64,000 bases of DNA from an uncultured Dokdonia sp. Its GTDB lineage: Bacteria > Bacteroidota > Bacteroidia > Flavobacteriales > Flavobacteriaceae. Positions 30,301 to 39,163 of the stretch are shown piece after piece; positions within the stretch are counted from its first letter, which is position 1, and the number at the start of each line of letters is the position of its first letter. The DNA lies in assembly GCF_947492535.1 (NCBI RefSeq), contig NZ_CANLNH010000003.1:1-64000 (forward strand), written 5' to 3'. The notes under the pieces were generated by a model. That model did no database searches, was not told where the DNA came from, and saw nothing but the letters and a program-made list of their open reading frames with translations. The translations under genes and the position numbers were made by a program.

Positions 30301-30553
30301 TAATCTCAAGTTCATGCGTGTGCTCTTGTAAAAACACCTGTGTTGGTGTTCCTTCTTTTATTTGAAAAACAGATCGTAGTGCATCATATCTATTGATAAG
30401 CGCTTGGAAAGCCATCTTAAAATGTACTACCGATATTGGAACCTTTAACTCATAAGTCATCACCATATTATACATAGGAGATTCAGGATTCATTTCCTGT
30501 CCTATCCAAAGTAGTGATTGACTTTGTGTTAGAGATTCGTAGTTGTTTTTCAT
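27398..30553 (-). CDS. NRPS module C-A-PCP
   Basis: C: NQHHLITDAWS; A: FLIYTSGSTGHPKG, YNEYGPSEATIG, YRTEDLVR, GRTDFQVKINGYRIELGEIE, LPKYMVP, NGKVDRKAL; PCP: FIELGGESLMAIQI. Confidence 0.95.
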   Translation of the reverse strand: MKNNYESLTQSQSLLWIGQEMNPESPMYNMVMTYELKVPISVVHFKMAFQALINRYDALRSVFQIKEGTPTQVFLQEHTHELEIIDFSKEENPIQAYKHWQQASIIKPFNISVSVLDSALIKLNKSHYIWYINQHHLITDAWSNSLLFSAITHYYQEYKNGADLSEIQNETSFKAYIQQERLERTLSKNDTAKEYWAQKISNCPPTPNLYNNPQSTIGTESTRLYINLGLERSKKLRALANEKGVRVWTEHLSLYNIFLTTLFVYLYRVSGQEQLTIGSPTHNRISKKIKETVGFFVEVFPLFATIDKEETFLSLLQKIQVESNHFLKHAKPGISTSDAHRSFNVLFNYIHADYTDFDGVPVRSEWVHSGHHDPRHHIRLHVHDLHNTGEIQLYFDLNDHVFDTQKQALIPQHFNRLLDAFITHKEQAIALPSIVSKQEQENTFSALHQNIDATTAYDSILSQIEQQVVKTPLEPSIVFGEEIITYQELNEKVNQFAHYLLEQNIGVNSQVAIWLKRSPAYIISVLAVLKTGATYIPIPYNYPIDRVAYMIADSEALLLIGHEDKQLNVLKDSQVNTLSIDSLDTTVLSTYSNTNPLIKIPKETVAFLIYTSGSTGHPKGVKITHGALSNYIQWTKEAYITAHDIQKPSIPLFTTVGFDITANAVFLPLICGGSIHAYQERDTEVDLSIIDVVEDNKVSFIKLTPAHVNFIKDKELSHSAIEVIVVTGDEFKTALGIDMLSTFNNQVHIYNEYGPSEATIGCIYHKFNSEIDIAASVPIGLPIRNMQVYILDRFLNPVPQGVIGELYLGGTGLSSGYWNRPELTRTKFVQNPFQPNTTLYRTEDLVRLNDQGIIEFLGRTDFQVKINGYRIELGEIEACLLSYTAINACTVIVSKNEEGFKSLAAYFSVTTVVDLKELQQFLSQKLPKYMVPMYYKQLENLPLSPNGKVDRKALALIDAEAVQSTHEYIAPRNEIEEEVASIWCSVFNLTKIGVYDSFIELGGESLMAIQITTRINETFEFKMPLNKIFELKTIAHIASYIEETLISLLQE

Positions 30554-30585
30554 TATAACTATTGTTTTATCGTTTAGAAAATAGA

Positions 30586-30822
30586 TTACTGTTTACTTAT
30601 TAAATATTCTTTCATATGTGCTACGGTCATAAAGTTTTCGATCACCATTTCTTCTGGTAATACTTTACACCCAAATTCTTCTTCTAGAAATGCAATTAGT
30701 TTCATCATTCCTAATGAGTCTAAAATGCCACTTCCTAATAAATCTTCTGTGATTTCTAAACCACCATCGATCTCTTCATTAGCAAGTTCTTCTTCTATAT
30801 ATTTTATAATCTTTTCCTGCAT
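30586..30822 (-). CDS. Stand-alone peptidyl/acyl carrier protein
   Basis: 78 aa; LLGSGILDSLGMMKLIAFLEEEFGCKVLPEEM (DSL phosphopantetheine site). Confidence 0.92.
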   Translation of the reverse strand: MQEKIIKYIEEELANEEIDGGLEITEDLLGSGILDSLGMMKLIAFLEEEFGCKVLPEEMVIENFMTVAHMKEYLISKQ

Positions 30823-30824
30823 CT

Positions 30825-32390
30825 TTATGACGTTATTCGTTTTTCTATTTCTTTACGATTTATTTTTCCTGAAGCAGTTCTTGGGAACTGATGATATATG
30901 TCTATCTTATCGGGAATCGCATATACGGGTAATTTCTTTTGGCAATATGCCTTTAGTGCTTCTATATCAATTGTAGTATGTTGAGAAGGCAAAAGGATAG
31001 CAATAAGTTTTTTCTGCGTTGTTTTCACATCTGTAGTTACAATAGTAACAGCTTCTTCAATATCCGGATAGGAGGTAAGCACGCTTTCTATCTCTCCTAA
31101 TTCAATTCTATATCCTCTTATTTTTACTTGATGATCTTTTCTTCCTAAGAACCGTAACCTTCCTTCTTCGTCTTGACATACTTGATCTCCTGTTCTGTAA
31201 TAGATGTGTGGTGCACCAATGATGGTCTCATCTTTATAAAAAGAAGCTTGTGTTAAGGTTGGATTATTCCAATAGCCCTTCATCATAGTAGCAGAACGTA
31301 TCACAAGCTCTCCTGTATCACCATCTTGAACTTCTTGATCTTGTGTATCTATAATTTTAAATGCAGTATCTCCCCAAGTATATCCTATAGGAATAGGTGT
31401 ATCCTCTACAGGCGGTGTGTTAAGGTGGTAATAAGTACATTGATTGGTTTCTGTAGGCCCATATATATTGCTAAACGTAGCAAAAGACCAGCGCTTCATT
31501 AACGCTTGTAAATGCTTTGTAGCAAACACTTCTCCTGAGAATAACACCCATTTTAATGATGACATATCTCTTTGATCAAGATTTCCATGTGAAAGCATCT
31601 GTATTAATGCTAATGGCACAGAAAACCAAATCGTTATTTTTTCTTTTTCTATAAGTTCTGAAAGACTAGCAGGCATTTTTGTATGTGCATCAGAGACTAT
31701 AATTGTTGTCGCTAGTGCATAGGGTGCCGCATAATATCCTTGTACTGACGGATCAAAATGTAAAGGTGCATGCATTCCATAAATTGCATCTTGCATCTCA
31801 TACATGGATGCTGCAAGCTTTACAAAAGCCAATGCACTTGCATGTGTATGCATAATCCCTTTAGGCGTCCCTGTAGATCCTGACGTATATAAAATATACG
31901 CGAGATCATCTCCTAGTATATTTACAGGAGTTGATGGAACTAGCGAAACCTGAAAAATAGTTTCCCAAGAAATAGAAGTAGCATATGATACTTCTTGATG
32001 AATTCCTATAACAGACACCAAACCTACATCGCTAGAAAATTTCTTTAGCTTTCTTAATTGTTGCGGAATGCTAACAAGGTGTTTAATATTGCAATCTTGA
32101 CAAACAAACTCTATTCGTGATATTGGCGCAAAAGGATCTAACGGCACATATACTGCACCAGCTTTTAATACCCCATATATAGCAATAGTAGTCTCTAAAC
32201 ATCTAGGCATGTAAATCCCAATTCTGTCTCCTTTTTGAACTCCTTGGCTTATAAAATACTGCGCTAGTTGATCTGATTTTGTGTTTAATTCTGAAAACGT
32301 AATCGTATCATTTAGATATTTAAAAGCAATCTTCTCAGGTTGCTGCTTTGCGGCATTTTCTATAATATGTGGAAGTGTGTATACTAACAT
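30825..32390 (-). CDS. Stand-alone amino-acid adenylation domain (PltF/RedM-like)
   Basis: YILYTSGSTGTPKG; IWFSVPLALIQML; WVLFSGEVFATKHL; NIYGPTETNQCTYY; YRTGDQV; GRKDHQVKIRGYRIELGEIE. Confidence 0.85.
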   Translation of the reverse strand: MLVYTLPHIIENAAKQQPEKIAFKYLNDTITFSELNTKSDQLAQYFISQGVQKGDRIGIYMPRCLETTIAIYGVLKAGAVYVPLDPFAPISRIEFVCQDCNIKHLVSIPQQLRKLKKFSSDVGLVSVIGIHQEVSYATSISWETIFQVSLVPSTPVNILGDDLAYILYTSGSTGTPKGIMHTHASALAFVKLAASMYEMQDAIYGMHAPLHFDPSVQGYYAAPYALATTIIVSDAHTKMPASLSELIEKEKITIWFSVPLALIQMLSHGNLDQRDMSSLKWVLFSGEVFATKHLQALMKRWSFATFSNIYGPTETNQCTYYHLNTPPVEDTPIPIGYTWGDTAFKIIDTQDQEVQDGDTGELVIRSATMMKGYWNNPTLTQASFYKDETIIGAPHIYYRTGDQVCQDEEGRLRFLGRKDHQVKIRGYRIELGEIESVLTSYPDIEEAVTIVTTDVKTTQKKLIAILLPSQHTTIDIEALKAYCQKKLPVYAIPDKIDIYHQFPRTASGKINRKEIEKRITS

Positions 32391-32401
32391 ATATCTTTTT
32401 T

Positions 32402-32420
32402 TTACGCTTTCGCGAAAGCT
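32402..32420. repeat. Dispersed palindrome, copy 8 (TTACGCTTTCGCGAAAGCT), at end of ACAD gene
   Basis: Direct match; abuts the ACAD stop codon. Confidence 0.95.
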
Positions 32421-33571
32421 TATAGCCCAATAGTTTTAGCAATTATATTTCGTTGAATATCGGAGGTTCCTGCATAAATAACACCCCCGACGGCATCTCG
32501 TAAATCTCGTTCTACTTCATTTTCGGTTAAGTACCCATATCCACCATGATTCCTTATTGTATCGAGACTAGATGCAACAAAGCTTTCACTTATTTGTAAT
32601 TTGAGCATGGCTGATTCTAGCATCGCCGATTTCCCTTGGCTTTTTAACCAAGCTACTTTATATAATAAAAGACGTGAGGTTTCTAGACGTAATCTCATAT
32701 CTGCAATTCTGTTAGAAACCGATTGAAATTGCCCTACAGACTGCCCAAATTGCTTGCGTTGCTTTACATACGCTATAGATGCTTCTAGTTGACGCTCCAT
32801 TGCACCTATTTGACTTGCGTGTACACTACAACGATCTAATTCTAATGAGTGATTTGTAATACTCCAACCCGCACCTTCAGCTCCTAATCTATTTTCTTCT
32901 TTTACAAAGCAATCTGTGAATGTAAGATCACCAATAGGGACTGTACGTAAGCCCATTTTTGATTTATTAGGACTGGTTTCAAATCCTTCGGTTCCTTTTT
33001 CTACGATAAAAACAGAAAGCCCCCATTTACCTACTTTAGGATTTGTAACAGCAAATACTAATGCGATATCACAAACAGGACCTAATGTAATAAGGTGTTT
33101 CTTTCCATTAAGTAGATACCCACCTTCTACTTTGGTAGCGGTGGTTTGCATACTAAAAACATCAGAACCCGCTTCAGGTTCGGTAAGTGCATGACATGCA
33201 ATCCATTTTCCTGAAGTTAGTTTTGGTAAAAAGGTTTCCTTTTGAGCTTCTGTTCCAAAATGCGCGATAGGAAGCTGCACGGTCCATATTTGTGCATTCA
33301 TTGCAAAGGGTAACCCATTATCTCTACATCCATATCCCAACCCTTCCATGGCTAATATCGCAGACAGAATATCGATGTCTTTTGTATGGATACCATATTG
33401 TTTAGGAACCGATAAACTGAGCAAACCAAAATCTGCACACAGTTGCCAATTCTTCCTTGTAAATTCAAGTTGATGATCATTGGCAAGATGTGAATCATTC
33501 AATTTTGTTTCTGCAAAACTGATGACTTCATTCTTAAATTGTAGCTGTTCTTCTGTCCAAGAAAAATCCAA
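32420..33571 (-). CDS. Acyl-CoA dehydrogenase family flavoprotein, probable aminoacyl-PCP dehydrogenase (PltE/RedW-like)
   Basis: GLGYGCRDNGLPFAMNAQIW; ALTEPEAGSDVFSMQT; FGQSVGQFQSVSNRIADM; GGYGYLTENEVERDLRDAVGGVIYAGTSDIQRNIIA; directly upstream of stand-alone A and PCP on the same strand. Confidence 0.88.
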   Translation of the reverse strand: MDFSWTEEQLQFKNEVISFAETKLNDSHLANDHQLEFTRKNWQLCADFGLLSLSVPKQYGIHTKDIDILSAILAMEGLGYGCRDNGLPFAMNAQIWTVQLPIAHFGTEAQKETFLPKLTSGKWIACHALTEPEAGSDVFSMQTTATKVEGGYLLNGKKHLITLGPVCDIALVFAVTNPKVGKWGLSVFIVEKGTEGFETSPNKSKMGLRTVPIGDLTFTDCFVKEENRLGAEGAGWSITNHSLELDRCSVHASQIGAMERQLEASIAYVKQRKQFGQSVGQFQSVSNRIADMRLRLETSRLLLYKVAWLKSQGKSAMLESAMLKLQISESFVASSLDTIRNHGGYGYLTENEVERDLRDAVGGVIYAGTSDIQRNIIAKTIGL

Positions 33572-34164
33572 AATAGTATCCTTTTTAAAGTTTGTTTTTC
33601 ACTCATTGAGTAATTACTTAAGCAAATTAACAACAGCCTCTCCTTATTATAAATTAAAACTATGTCAATGGGAATTTTTCCCTTTAAAAAGGAAAAAACG
33701 ACATTCTTTAAACATCACTAAATCATAATATCAATATTCCTTTTAGAATCATTTTTTTATTTAAATAATTGATATTCAGTTGTTTGTTTATTTGTTTTCT
33801 ATTTGAGTAGAATTTTAAGATAATTTAAATTCATTTCTCAATTAAGAATAACGGACTCTAAAAAGGAATAAAATTTAGAATAGAAATATTGGTTTTTTAT
33901 AATTCTTTCATGGGATATAATTCCCTTTCAGGCTCTTTTTTTCCTCTTCATCTATATTTAATAGAATAAGAAGTCTTTATGTTGTTCTTTTGATATGATA
34001 ATTAAAAACACTTGAGTGAAAGAGCAATTTTTGGTAAAACAATTTCGGATAGAATATAGCTTTCTGTAATTGTCAAAATGAAATAAAATAAGCAGTATTG
34101 ATGCTTTGATTTATGATGCTAAAAACACACTCTTCTATTTTTTAAAAACAAAACATTCCTATTA
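33572..34164. promoter_or_regulatory. ~590-bp AT-rich divergent intergenic region between the two NRPS transcription units
   Basis: Flanked by divergent starts at 33571 (-) and 34165 (+); contains near-palindrome TTTTTCCCTTTAAAAAGGAAAAA and oppositely oriented ATTCCTTTT(T)AGARTC copies. Confidence 0.55.
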
Positions 34165-35394
34165 ATGAAAAAAATAATCACCCGTTTTCTTTTTGTTTTT
34201 ATACTGTTGAATTCTCTGTTTGCAAATGCGCATGCTCCAGAGCAAGGTTTTATATTTCTTAGAATTTATGAGTCTGATGGTATAGAAGGTCGATTTGAAA
34301 TACAAGCAGAAGACCTGAATAAAATTTTTAATTGGGAACTTCTTAAAGAAGGAAATAGCAGAGAGGTTATAGAACCTCTTTATAAGGAATTGAGAGCATA
34401 TTTACTCGAGCATTCGAGTTTCTCTTCATCTGCAGGGGCTCATAATGTCACATTTAAAGGGATAGATGTTTTATCCACAGGATTAGGAGATTATATACAG
34501 GTATTTTTTGATCTCGATAATGTAGATCCTCTTCCAGATACCATGGATGTTACTTATAATATTGCATTTAAAGAATCTCCTACACACAGAGGATTTCTTA
34601 CGATGGAGTATAATTGGAAAGCTGGTGTTATTAATAACGAGTCTAATATCTCATTATACTTTACACCAGATAGTCCTACAGATACATTAGATCTAACAAA
34701 GGTTTCTGTTTGGAAAGGATTTGTTGCGATGATCAAACAAGGAGTTTGGCATATATGGATTGGTACAGATCACATTTTCTTTTTAATTGCTCTTATACTA
34801 CCCGCAGTTGTATGGCGTAGACGTGATGAGAAATTATCACCTCTTAAGAGTTGGAAACCCGTGACTCGTTTTAAACCTGCTTTTTCATATATCATAAAAA
34901 TTGTAACATTTTTTACAATTGCACATACCATCACATTAAGTCTTGCTGCGTTACAAATTATTAGCTTACCAGGATGGATTGTAGAATCTATTATCGCTTT
35001 TTCTATTGGACTGGCAGCATTTCATAACATCAAACCTATTTTTAAAGGAAGAGATTGGGTAATTGCTTTTGTTTTTGGATTATTTCACGGATTTGGTTTT
35101 GCGAGTGTATTAGGAGATATAGGTCTTAAGGATGAATTTTTAGTGTATTCCCTTTTAGGATTTAATATTGGTGTAGAAATAGGTCAACTCGTTATCATCG
35201 CACTTATTTTTCCAATTCTATTTCTTATTAGAAATAGAAAATCATACCCAAAAATACTTGTTGGAGGATCTATCTTTTTAATTCTAGCTTCTATTTATTG
35301 GATCATAGAAAGAGTATTTGATGTAAACCTCGGAGTAGAAGATACGATTACCTATTGGTTATATGAGCTTGCTGTCAAACTTGGATTGAAATAA
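34165..35394 (+). CDS. HupE/UreJ family membrane protein
   Basis: HIWIGTDHIFFLIALILPAVVW; IAHTITLSLAALQII; VFGLFHGFGFASVLGDIGL. Confidence 0.85.
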   Translation: MKKIITRFLFVFILLNSLFANAHAPEQGFIFLRIYESDGIEGRFEIQAEDLNKIFNWELLKEGNSREVIEPLYKELRAYLLEHSSFSSSAGAHNVTFKGIDVLSTGLGDYIQVFFDLDNVDPLPDTMDVTYNIAFKESPTHRGFLTMEYNWKAGVINNESNISLYFTPDSPTDTLDLTKVSVWKGFVAMIKQGVWHIWIGTDHIFFLIALILPAVVWRRRDEKLSPLKSWKPVTRFKPAFSYIIKIVTFFTIAHTITLSLAALQIISLPGWIVESIIAFSIGLAAFHNIKPIFKGRDWVIAFVFGLFHGFGFASVLGDIGLKDEFLVYSLLGFNIGVEIGQLVIIALIFPILFLIRNRKSYPKILVGGSIFLILASIYWIIERVFDVNLGVEDTITYWLYELAVKLGLK

Positions 35395-35402
35395 AATCAT
35401 AA

Positions 35403-38354
35403 ATGAATACTACTGTGAAAAAAGAAAGCACATTCTCTTCTAAAGCGTCTTTATTATCTAGATGGAAAAATCGTGATAAGAAGGCTGTAGAAACGACTGA
35501 GATTACAAAAATACCAGAAGAGATTGCTGTGCCTTTATCTCGAGAACAAAAACGACTTTGGTTTTTACAGCAATTATTTCCGGATAATCCTTTTTATAAT
35601 TATTCTGAATTATACAGATTACAAGGCGATCTTCAAGTGTCCTTATTTGAAAAGAGTATACGTCTCATTGAAGACAAGCATGATATTCTACGTTCAAATT
35701 TCCAGGTAGAAGAAGGGGTTCCTAAAGTACATACAACACCTACCTCAAACTCGGTGTTTTCATATTATGATTTTAGTGACGCATCTTACGAAGTAGCATC
35801 TCAAAAAGCAGATGCGTTAATACGTACCCATGCAAGTCATACATTTCACCTTTCTGATGAAACCTTATTACAATCTACTGTTATAAAAGTTGCAGAGAAT
35901 GACTTTTTATTTTTAATAGTCATGCACCATATTATAACTGATAAGTGGTCTATGAAGGTTTTCCGAAAAGAACTAGCTGCACATTATGCCAGTCTAGTAA
36001 AAGGAATGACTCCAGATATAGAAAAACCTGAAATACAATACGCGAGCTATGCACATTGGCAAGGAAGTCAAGAAGTCAATAACAAACACCTGGACTATTG
36101 GAAGCAAAAGCTTTCAGGAGATTTGCCAACATTAAATCTACCTACCGATTATCCAAAAAAAGCACAACCCTCTTATAAAGGAACATTTCATAAGCAAGTA
36201 TATAGTGATCAAACATCCAAAGCCTTTTTTGATGCCTGTAAAAAACTAGAAGCAACTCCATATGTGACGATGCTTAGTATTTACTACGTTTTATTACAAA
36301 AATATGCTGGTCAAGAAGATATCTTGGTAGGTACGCCTATCACCAAAAGAGATCAGACGCGTTTAGAAAACCTTATCGGATTTTTTAATGACACCTTAGT
36401 CTTACGAACTAAAGTTGAGAAAGAAACTTCGTTTAGAGCATTGGTAAAAGAAGTTAAGAAAACTACCTTAGATGCTTTTTCTAATAAAGATATTTCTTTT
36501 GATACCCTAGTAAATACGCTAAAACCTACAAGGTCGCTAAGTGTGCATCCTTTCTTTCAAGTGATGTTTCTGTATCACAAAGTTCCAGAAACACCAACAT
36601 TAGGAGATGATATAAAAATCACTTATGAACCTTATGATGCAGGTGTTGCTAAATTTGATCTAACACTCTATATATCTGAAGACGAAGGTGCATTAATGTC
36701 GTTGATGGAATATGCAACAGATCTGTTTGATGCAACAACCATTGAGCGTATGCATACTCATTTTGAAAGAATTCTTACAACAGTAATTCAAAATCCTGAG
36801 GTGATTCTTTCAGAAATCGAAGTACAAACACCACAAGAAACACAGTTTTATACGACGTTAGAAGCTCCTGTACAAGAATATCAAATTCCACATCAGGGAA
36901 TTCATGAAATTATAACAGCTCAAGCATTACAGCAACCAGATGCTATCGCGGTTGCATTTAAAGATAAAAAAATCACCTATAAAGAGTTAAATGAGCGTGC
37001 AACACAAATTGCACATCAACTTTTAGAACAAGGCATTCAGAGAAATGATATTGTAGGGGTGTGTATTGAGCGTTCCGAACATATGATTATAGGACTGTTA
37101 GGAATTCTTAAAGCAGGCGCTGCATATCTTCCGCTCGATCCAGAGTACCCTTCAGATCGCATTTCGTATATTCTTAATAACGCTTTCGCGAAAGCGGTTA
37201 TCACCCAACAACATTTAGTAGTTAGCTTTGAAAATGTACCAGTACAAACGCTCACACTCGAAGCCATTTTAGAAACAAATCATGCTGAGGTGAATTTACC
37301 AAAAGTAGAGAGTAGTGATCTTGCGTATGTAATATATACCTCTGGAAGCACAGGAATGCCTAAAGGAGTTCCTATCACACATAAGAATATTATCAACTCT
37401 ACACTGTCCAGAACCGATTTTTATGGCTATGATCCTAAAGCATTTTTAGTGATGTCTTCGGTTTCTTTTGATAGTTCTAAAACAGGAATATTCTGGAGTT
37501 TATGTACAGGAGGGACCTTAGTGATATCAGAAAAACATCTAGAACAAGACATAGATCGTTTGGTACATACAATACATCAAAATAAGGTAACACATACGTT
37601 AATGCTCCCTTCATTATATACGCATATTGTAAACTATGGAGATGTAGAAAAACTTACTTCATTAGATACAGTGATTGTGGCTGGGGAAGCTTGTGCTACA
37701 CAACTTGCAAGGTTACACTTTGATACTTTACCTGAGGTGAAGTTATACAATGAATATGGCCCTACAGAAAGTACTGTATGGTGTATTGCACATCAATTAC
37801 AACCTTCAGATGCTAATGCAAATAGCATTCCTATTGGACGTCCTATTAAAAATATACAAGTATACATTCTAGATGATGATGCAAAGCGAGTTCCTTATGG
37901 TACTCCAGGTGAATTATATATAGGCGGTTTAGGACTTGCATCTGGATATTTGAATGATCCAGAGAAAACAGCACAAGCATTTACACAACACCCTTTTAAT
38001 ACAGATGTTACAAAACGTCTTTATAAAACAGGTGATATAGCCAAGTATAGAGCCGATGGTACGATAGAATTTTTAGGAAGGAAGGATCAACAAGTAAAAA
38101 TACGAGGGTATCGCATAGAACTTGATGAGATTGCAGAACAGATTAATATCGCCACAGGAGTACAACAAGCTATAGTCATGGTACAGAATGAAACAGACGC
38201 AATTGATTGGGAGACCTTAACGTCTGGGAATGCATCACAACTAGCAAACACCCTCACAAAATATATATCAAATACAGAAGTGCATCAGTTACTAGCTTCT
38301 ATAGAAACACTTCCAGAAGAAGCTATAGCAGTAATACTGGATACATTAGATTAA
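35403..38354 (+). CDS. NRPS C-A (A domain ends after motif A8; no A9/A10, no PCP)
   Basis: C: VMHHIITDKWS; A: YVIYTSGSTGMPKG, YNEYGPTESTVWC, GELYIGG, YKTGDIA, GRKDQQVKIRGYRIELDEIAEQ; then a tail without LPxYMVP/NGKxDR. Confidence 0.93.
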   Translation: MNTTVKKESTFSSKASLLSRWKNRDKKAVETTEITKIPEEIAVPLSREQKRLWFLQQLFPDNPFYNYSELYRLQGDLQVSLFEKSIRLIEDKHDILRSNFQVEEGVPKVHTTPTSNSVFSYYDFSDASYEVASQKADALIRTHASHTFHLSDETLLQSTVIKVAENDFLFLIVMHHIITDKWSMKVFRKELAAHYASLVKGMTPDIEKPEIQYASYAHWQGSQEVNNKHLDYWKQKLSGDLPTLNLPTDYPKKAQPSYKGTFHKQVYSDQTSKAFFDACKKLEATPYVTMLSIYYVLLQKYAGQEDILVGTPITKRDQTRLENLIGFFNDTLVLRTKVEKETSFRALVKEVKKTTLDAFSNKDISFDTLVNTLKPTRSLSVHPFFQVMFLYHKVPETPTLGDDIKITYEPYDAGVAKFDLTLYISEDEGALMSLMEYATDLFDATTIERMHTHFERILTTVIQNPEVILSEIEVQTPQETQFYTTLEAPVQEYQIPHQGIHEIITAQALQQPDAIAVAFKDKKITYKELNERATQIAHQLLEQGIQRNDIVGVCIERSEHMIIGLLGILKAGAAYLPLDPEYPSDRISYILNNAFAKAVITQQHLVVSFENVPVQTLTLEAILETNHAEVNLPKVESSDLAYVIYTSGSTGMPKGVPITHKNIINSTLSRTDFYGYDPKAFLVMSSVSFDSSKTGIFWSLCTGGTLVISEKHLEQDIDRLVHTIHQNKVTHTLMLPSLYTHIVNYGDVEKLTSLDTVIVAGEACATQLARLHFDTLPEVKLYNEYGPTESTVWCIAHQLQPSDANANSIPIGRPIKNIQVYILDDDAKRVPYGTPGELYIGGLGLASGYLNDPEKTAQAFTQHPFNTDVTKRLYKTGDIAKYRADGTIEFLGRKDQQVKIRGYRIELDEIAEQINIATGVQQAIVMVQNETDAIDWETLTSGNASQLANTLTKYISNTEVHQLLASIETLPEEAIAVILDTLD
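37179..37197. repeat. Dispersed palindrome, copy 9, in-frame in NRPS A domain (peptide NAFAKA)
   Basis: ACGCTTTCGCGAAAGCG; translation ISYILNNAFAKAVITQQHL. Confidence 0.95.
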
Positions 38355-38365
38355 AAATACAGATC

Positions 38366-39163
38366 ATGCGAAGAGTTAGAAGATCAGAAGGATACGAAGT
38401 ACAGCTTACTATAAAGGAGGAAAATTTTATAACCCCCCCTAGAGCTATTCAGCGATCTGCAGTAATTAATAGAGCACTCAAAGAATTTTCGGCAGATATA
38501 GAAGCGATAGATGAACAAGCAAAGCATTTTGTACCTGGAAATGTCGCTACTGAGATTAGAGAAATAAAAGATAGAACCCATACACAGCTTTCTGATCAAG
38601 AGATTATGGAAGATTGGCAAATACCACTTATGCAAGGTATGGCTGATGTGATTTGTGAGACTCAGGGTGATATTCTAGAAATAGGTTTTGGGCGCGGTAT
38701 TTCTTCAGATATGATTCAAGAACATCGTGTGAAATCTCATACAATTATTGAGTGTAATGACGCTGTAATCAATGATTACTTTCAAGAATGGAAAGAGAAG
38801 TTTACAGGAGCTGATATACGTATGGTAAAAGGCTTATGGCAAGATACAATAGATGACTTAGGATTATTTGATGGGATATTTTTTCATACCTATCCATTAA
38901 ACGAAGAGGAGTATATGAAGTATGTCCAGGAGAGTATCACATTTGCAGAGCACTTCTTCCCGTATGCATCTAGTCATCTTAATCCAGGAGGATCATTTAC
39001 ATATTTTTCTAATGAGATAGATTCATTAAGTAGAGAGCATCAACGATTATTACTAAAACACTTTTCATCGTTTAGTATTCAAATCGTTGATCTTACCATG
39101 CCAGAAGATGTAAAAGACATCTGGTGGGCAAATTCAATTGTAGTTGTAAAAGCAATAAAGTAA
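38366..39163 (+). CDS. Stand-alone SAM methyltransferase, guanidinoacetate N-methyltransferase (GAMT/RMT2)-like
   Basis: GDILEIGFGRGISSDMIQ (SAM motif I), HTIIECNDAVINDYFQEW, VKGLWQDTIDDLGLFDGIFFHTYPLNEEEYMKY. ATG at 38366 preferred over ORF start 38207. Confidence 0.82.
   Translation: MRRVRRSEGYEVQLTIKEENFITPPRAIQRSAVINRALKEFSADIEAIDEQAKHFVPGNVATEIREIKDRTHTQLSDQEIMEDWQIPLMQGMADVICETQGDILEIGFGRGISSDMIQEHRVKSHTIIECNDAVINDYFQEWKEKFTGADIRMVKGLWQDTIDDLGLFDGIFFHTYPLNEEEYMKYVQESITFAEHFFPYASSHLNPGGSFTYFSNEIDSLSREHQRLLLKHFSSFSIQIVDLTMPEDVKDIWWANSIVVVKAIK

Noticed and set aside
38207-38365. N-terminal extension of the methyltransferase ORF overlapping the C-A ORF
   Set aside because: MGDLNVWECITTSKHPHKIYIKYRS... 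is the out-of-frame reading of the NRPS end; ATG at 38366 gives a sensible junction.
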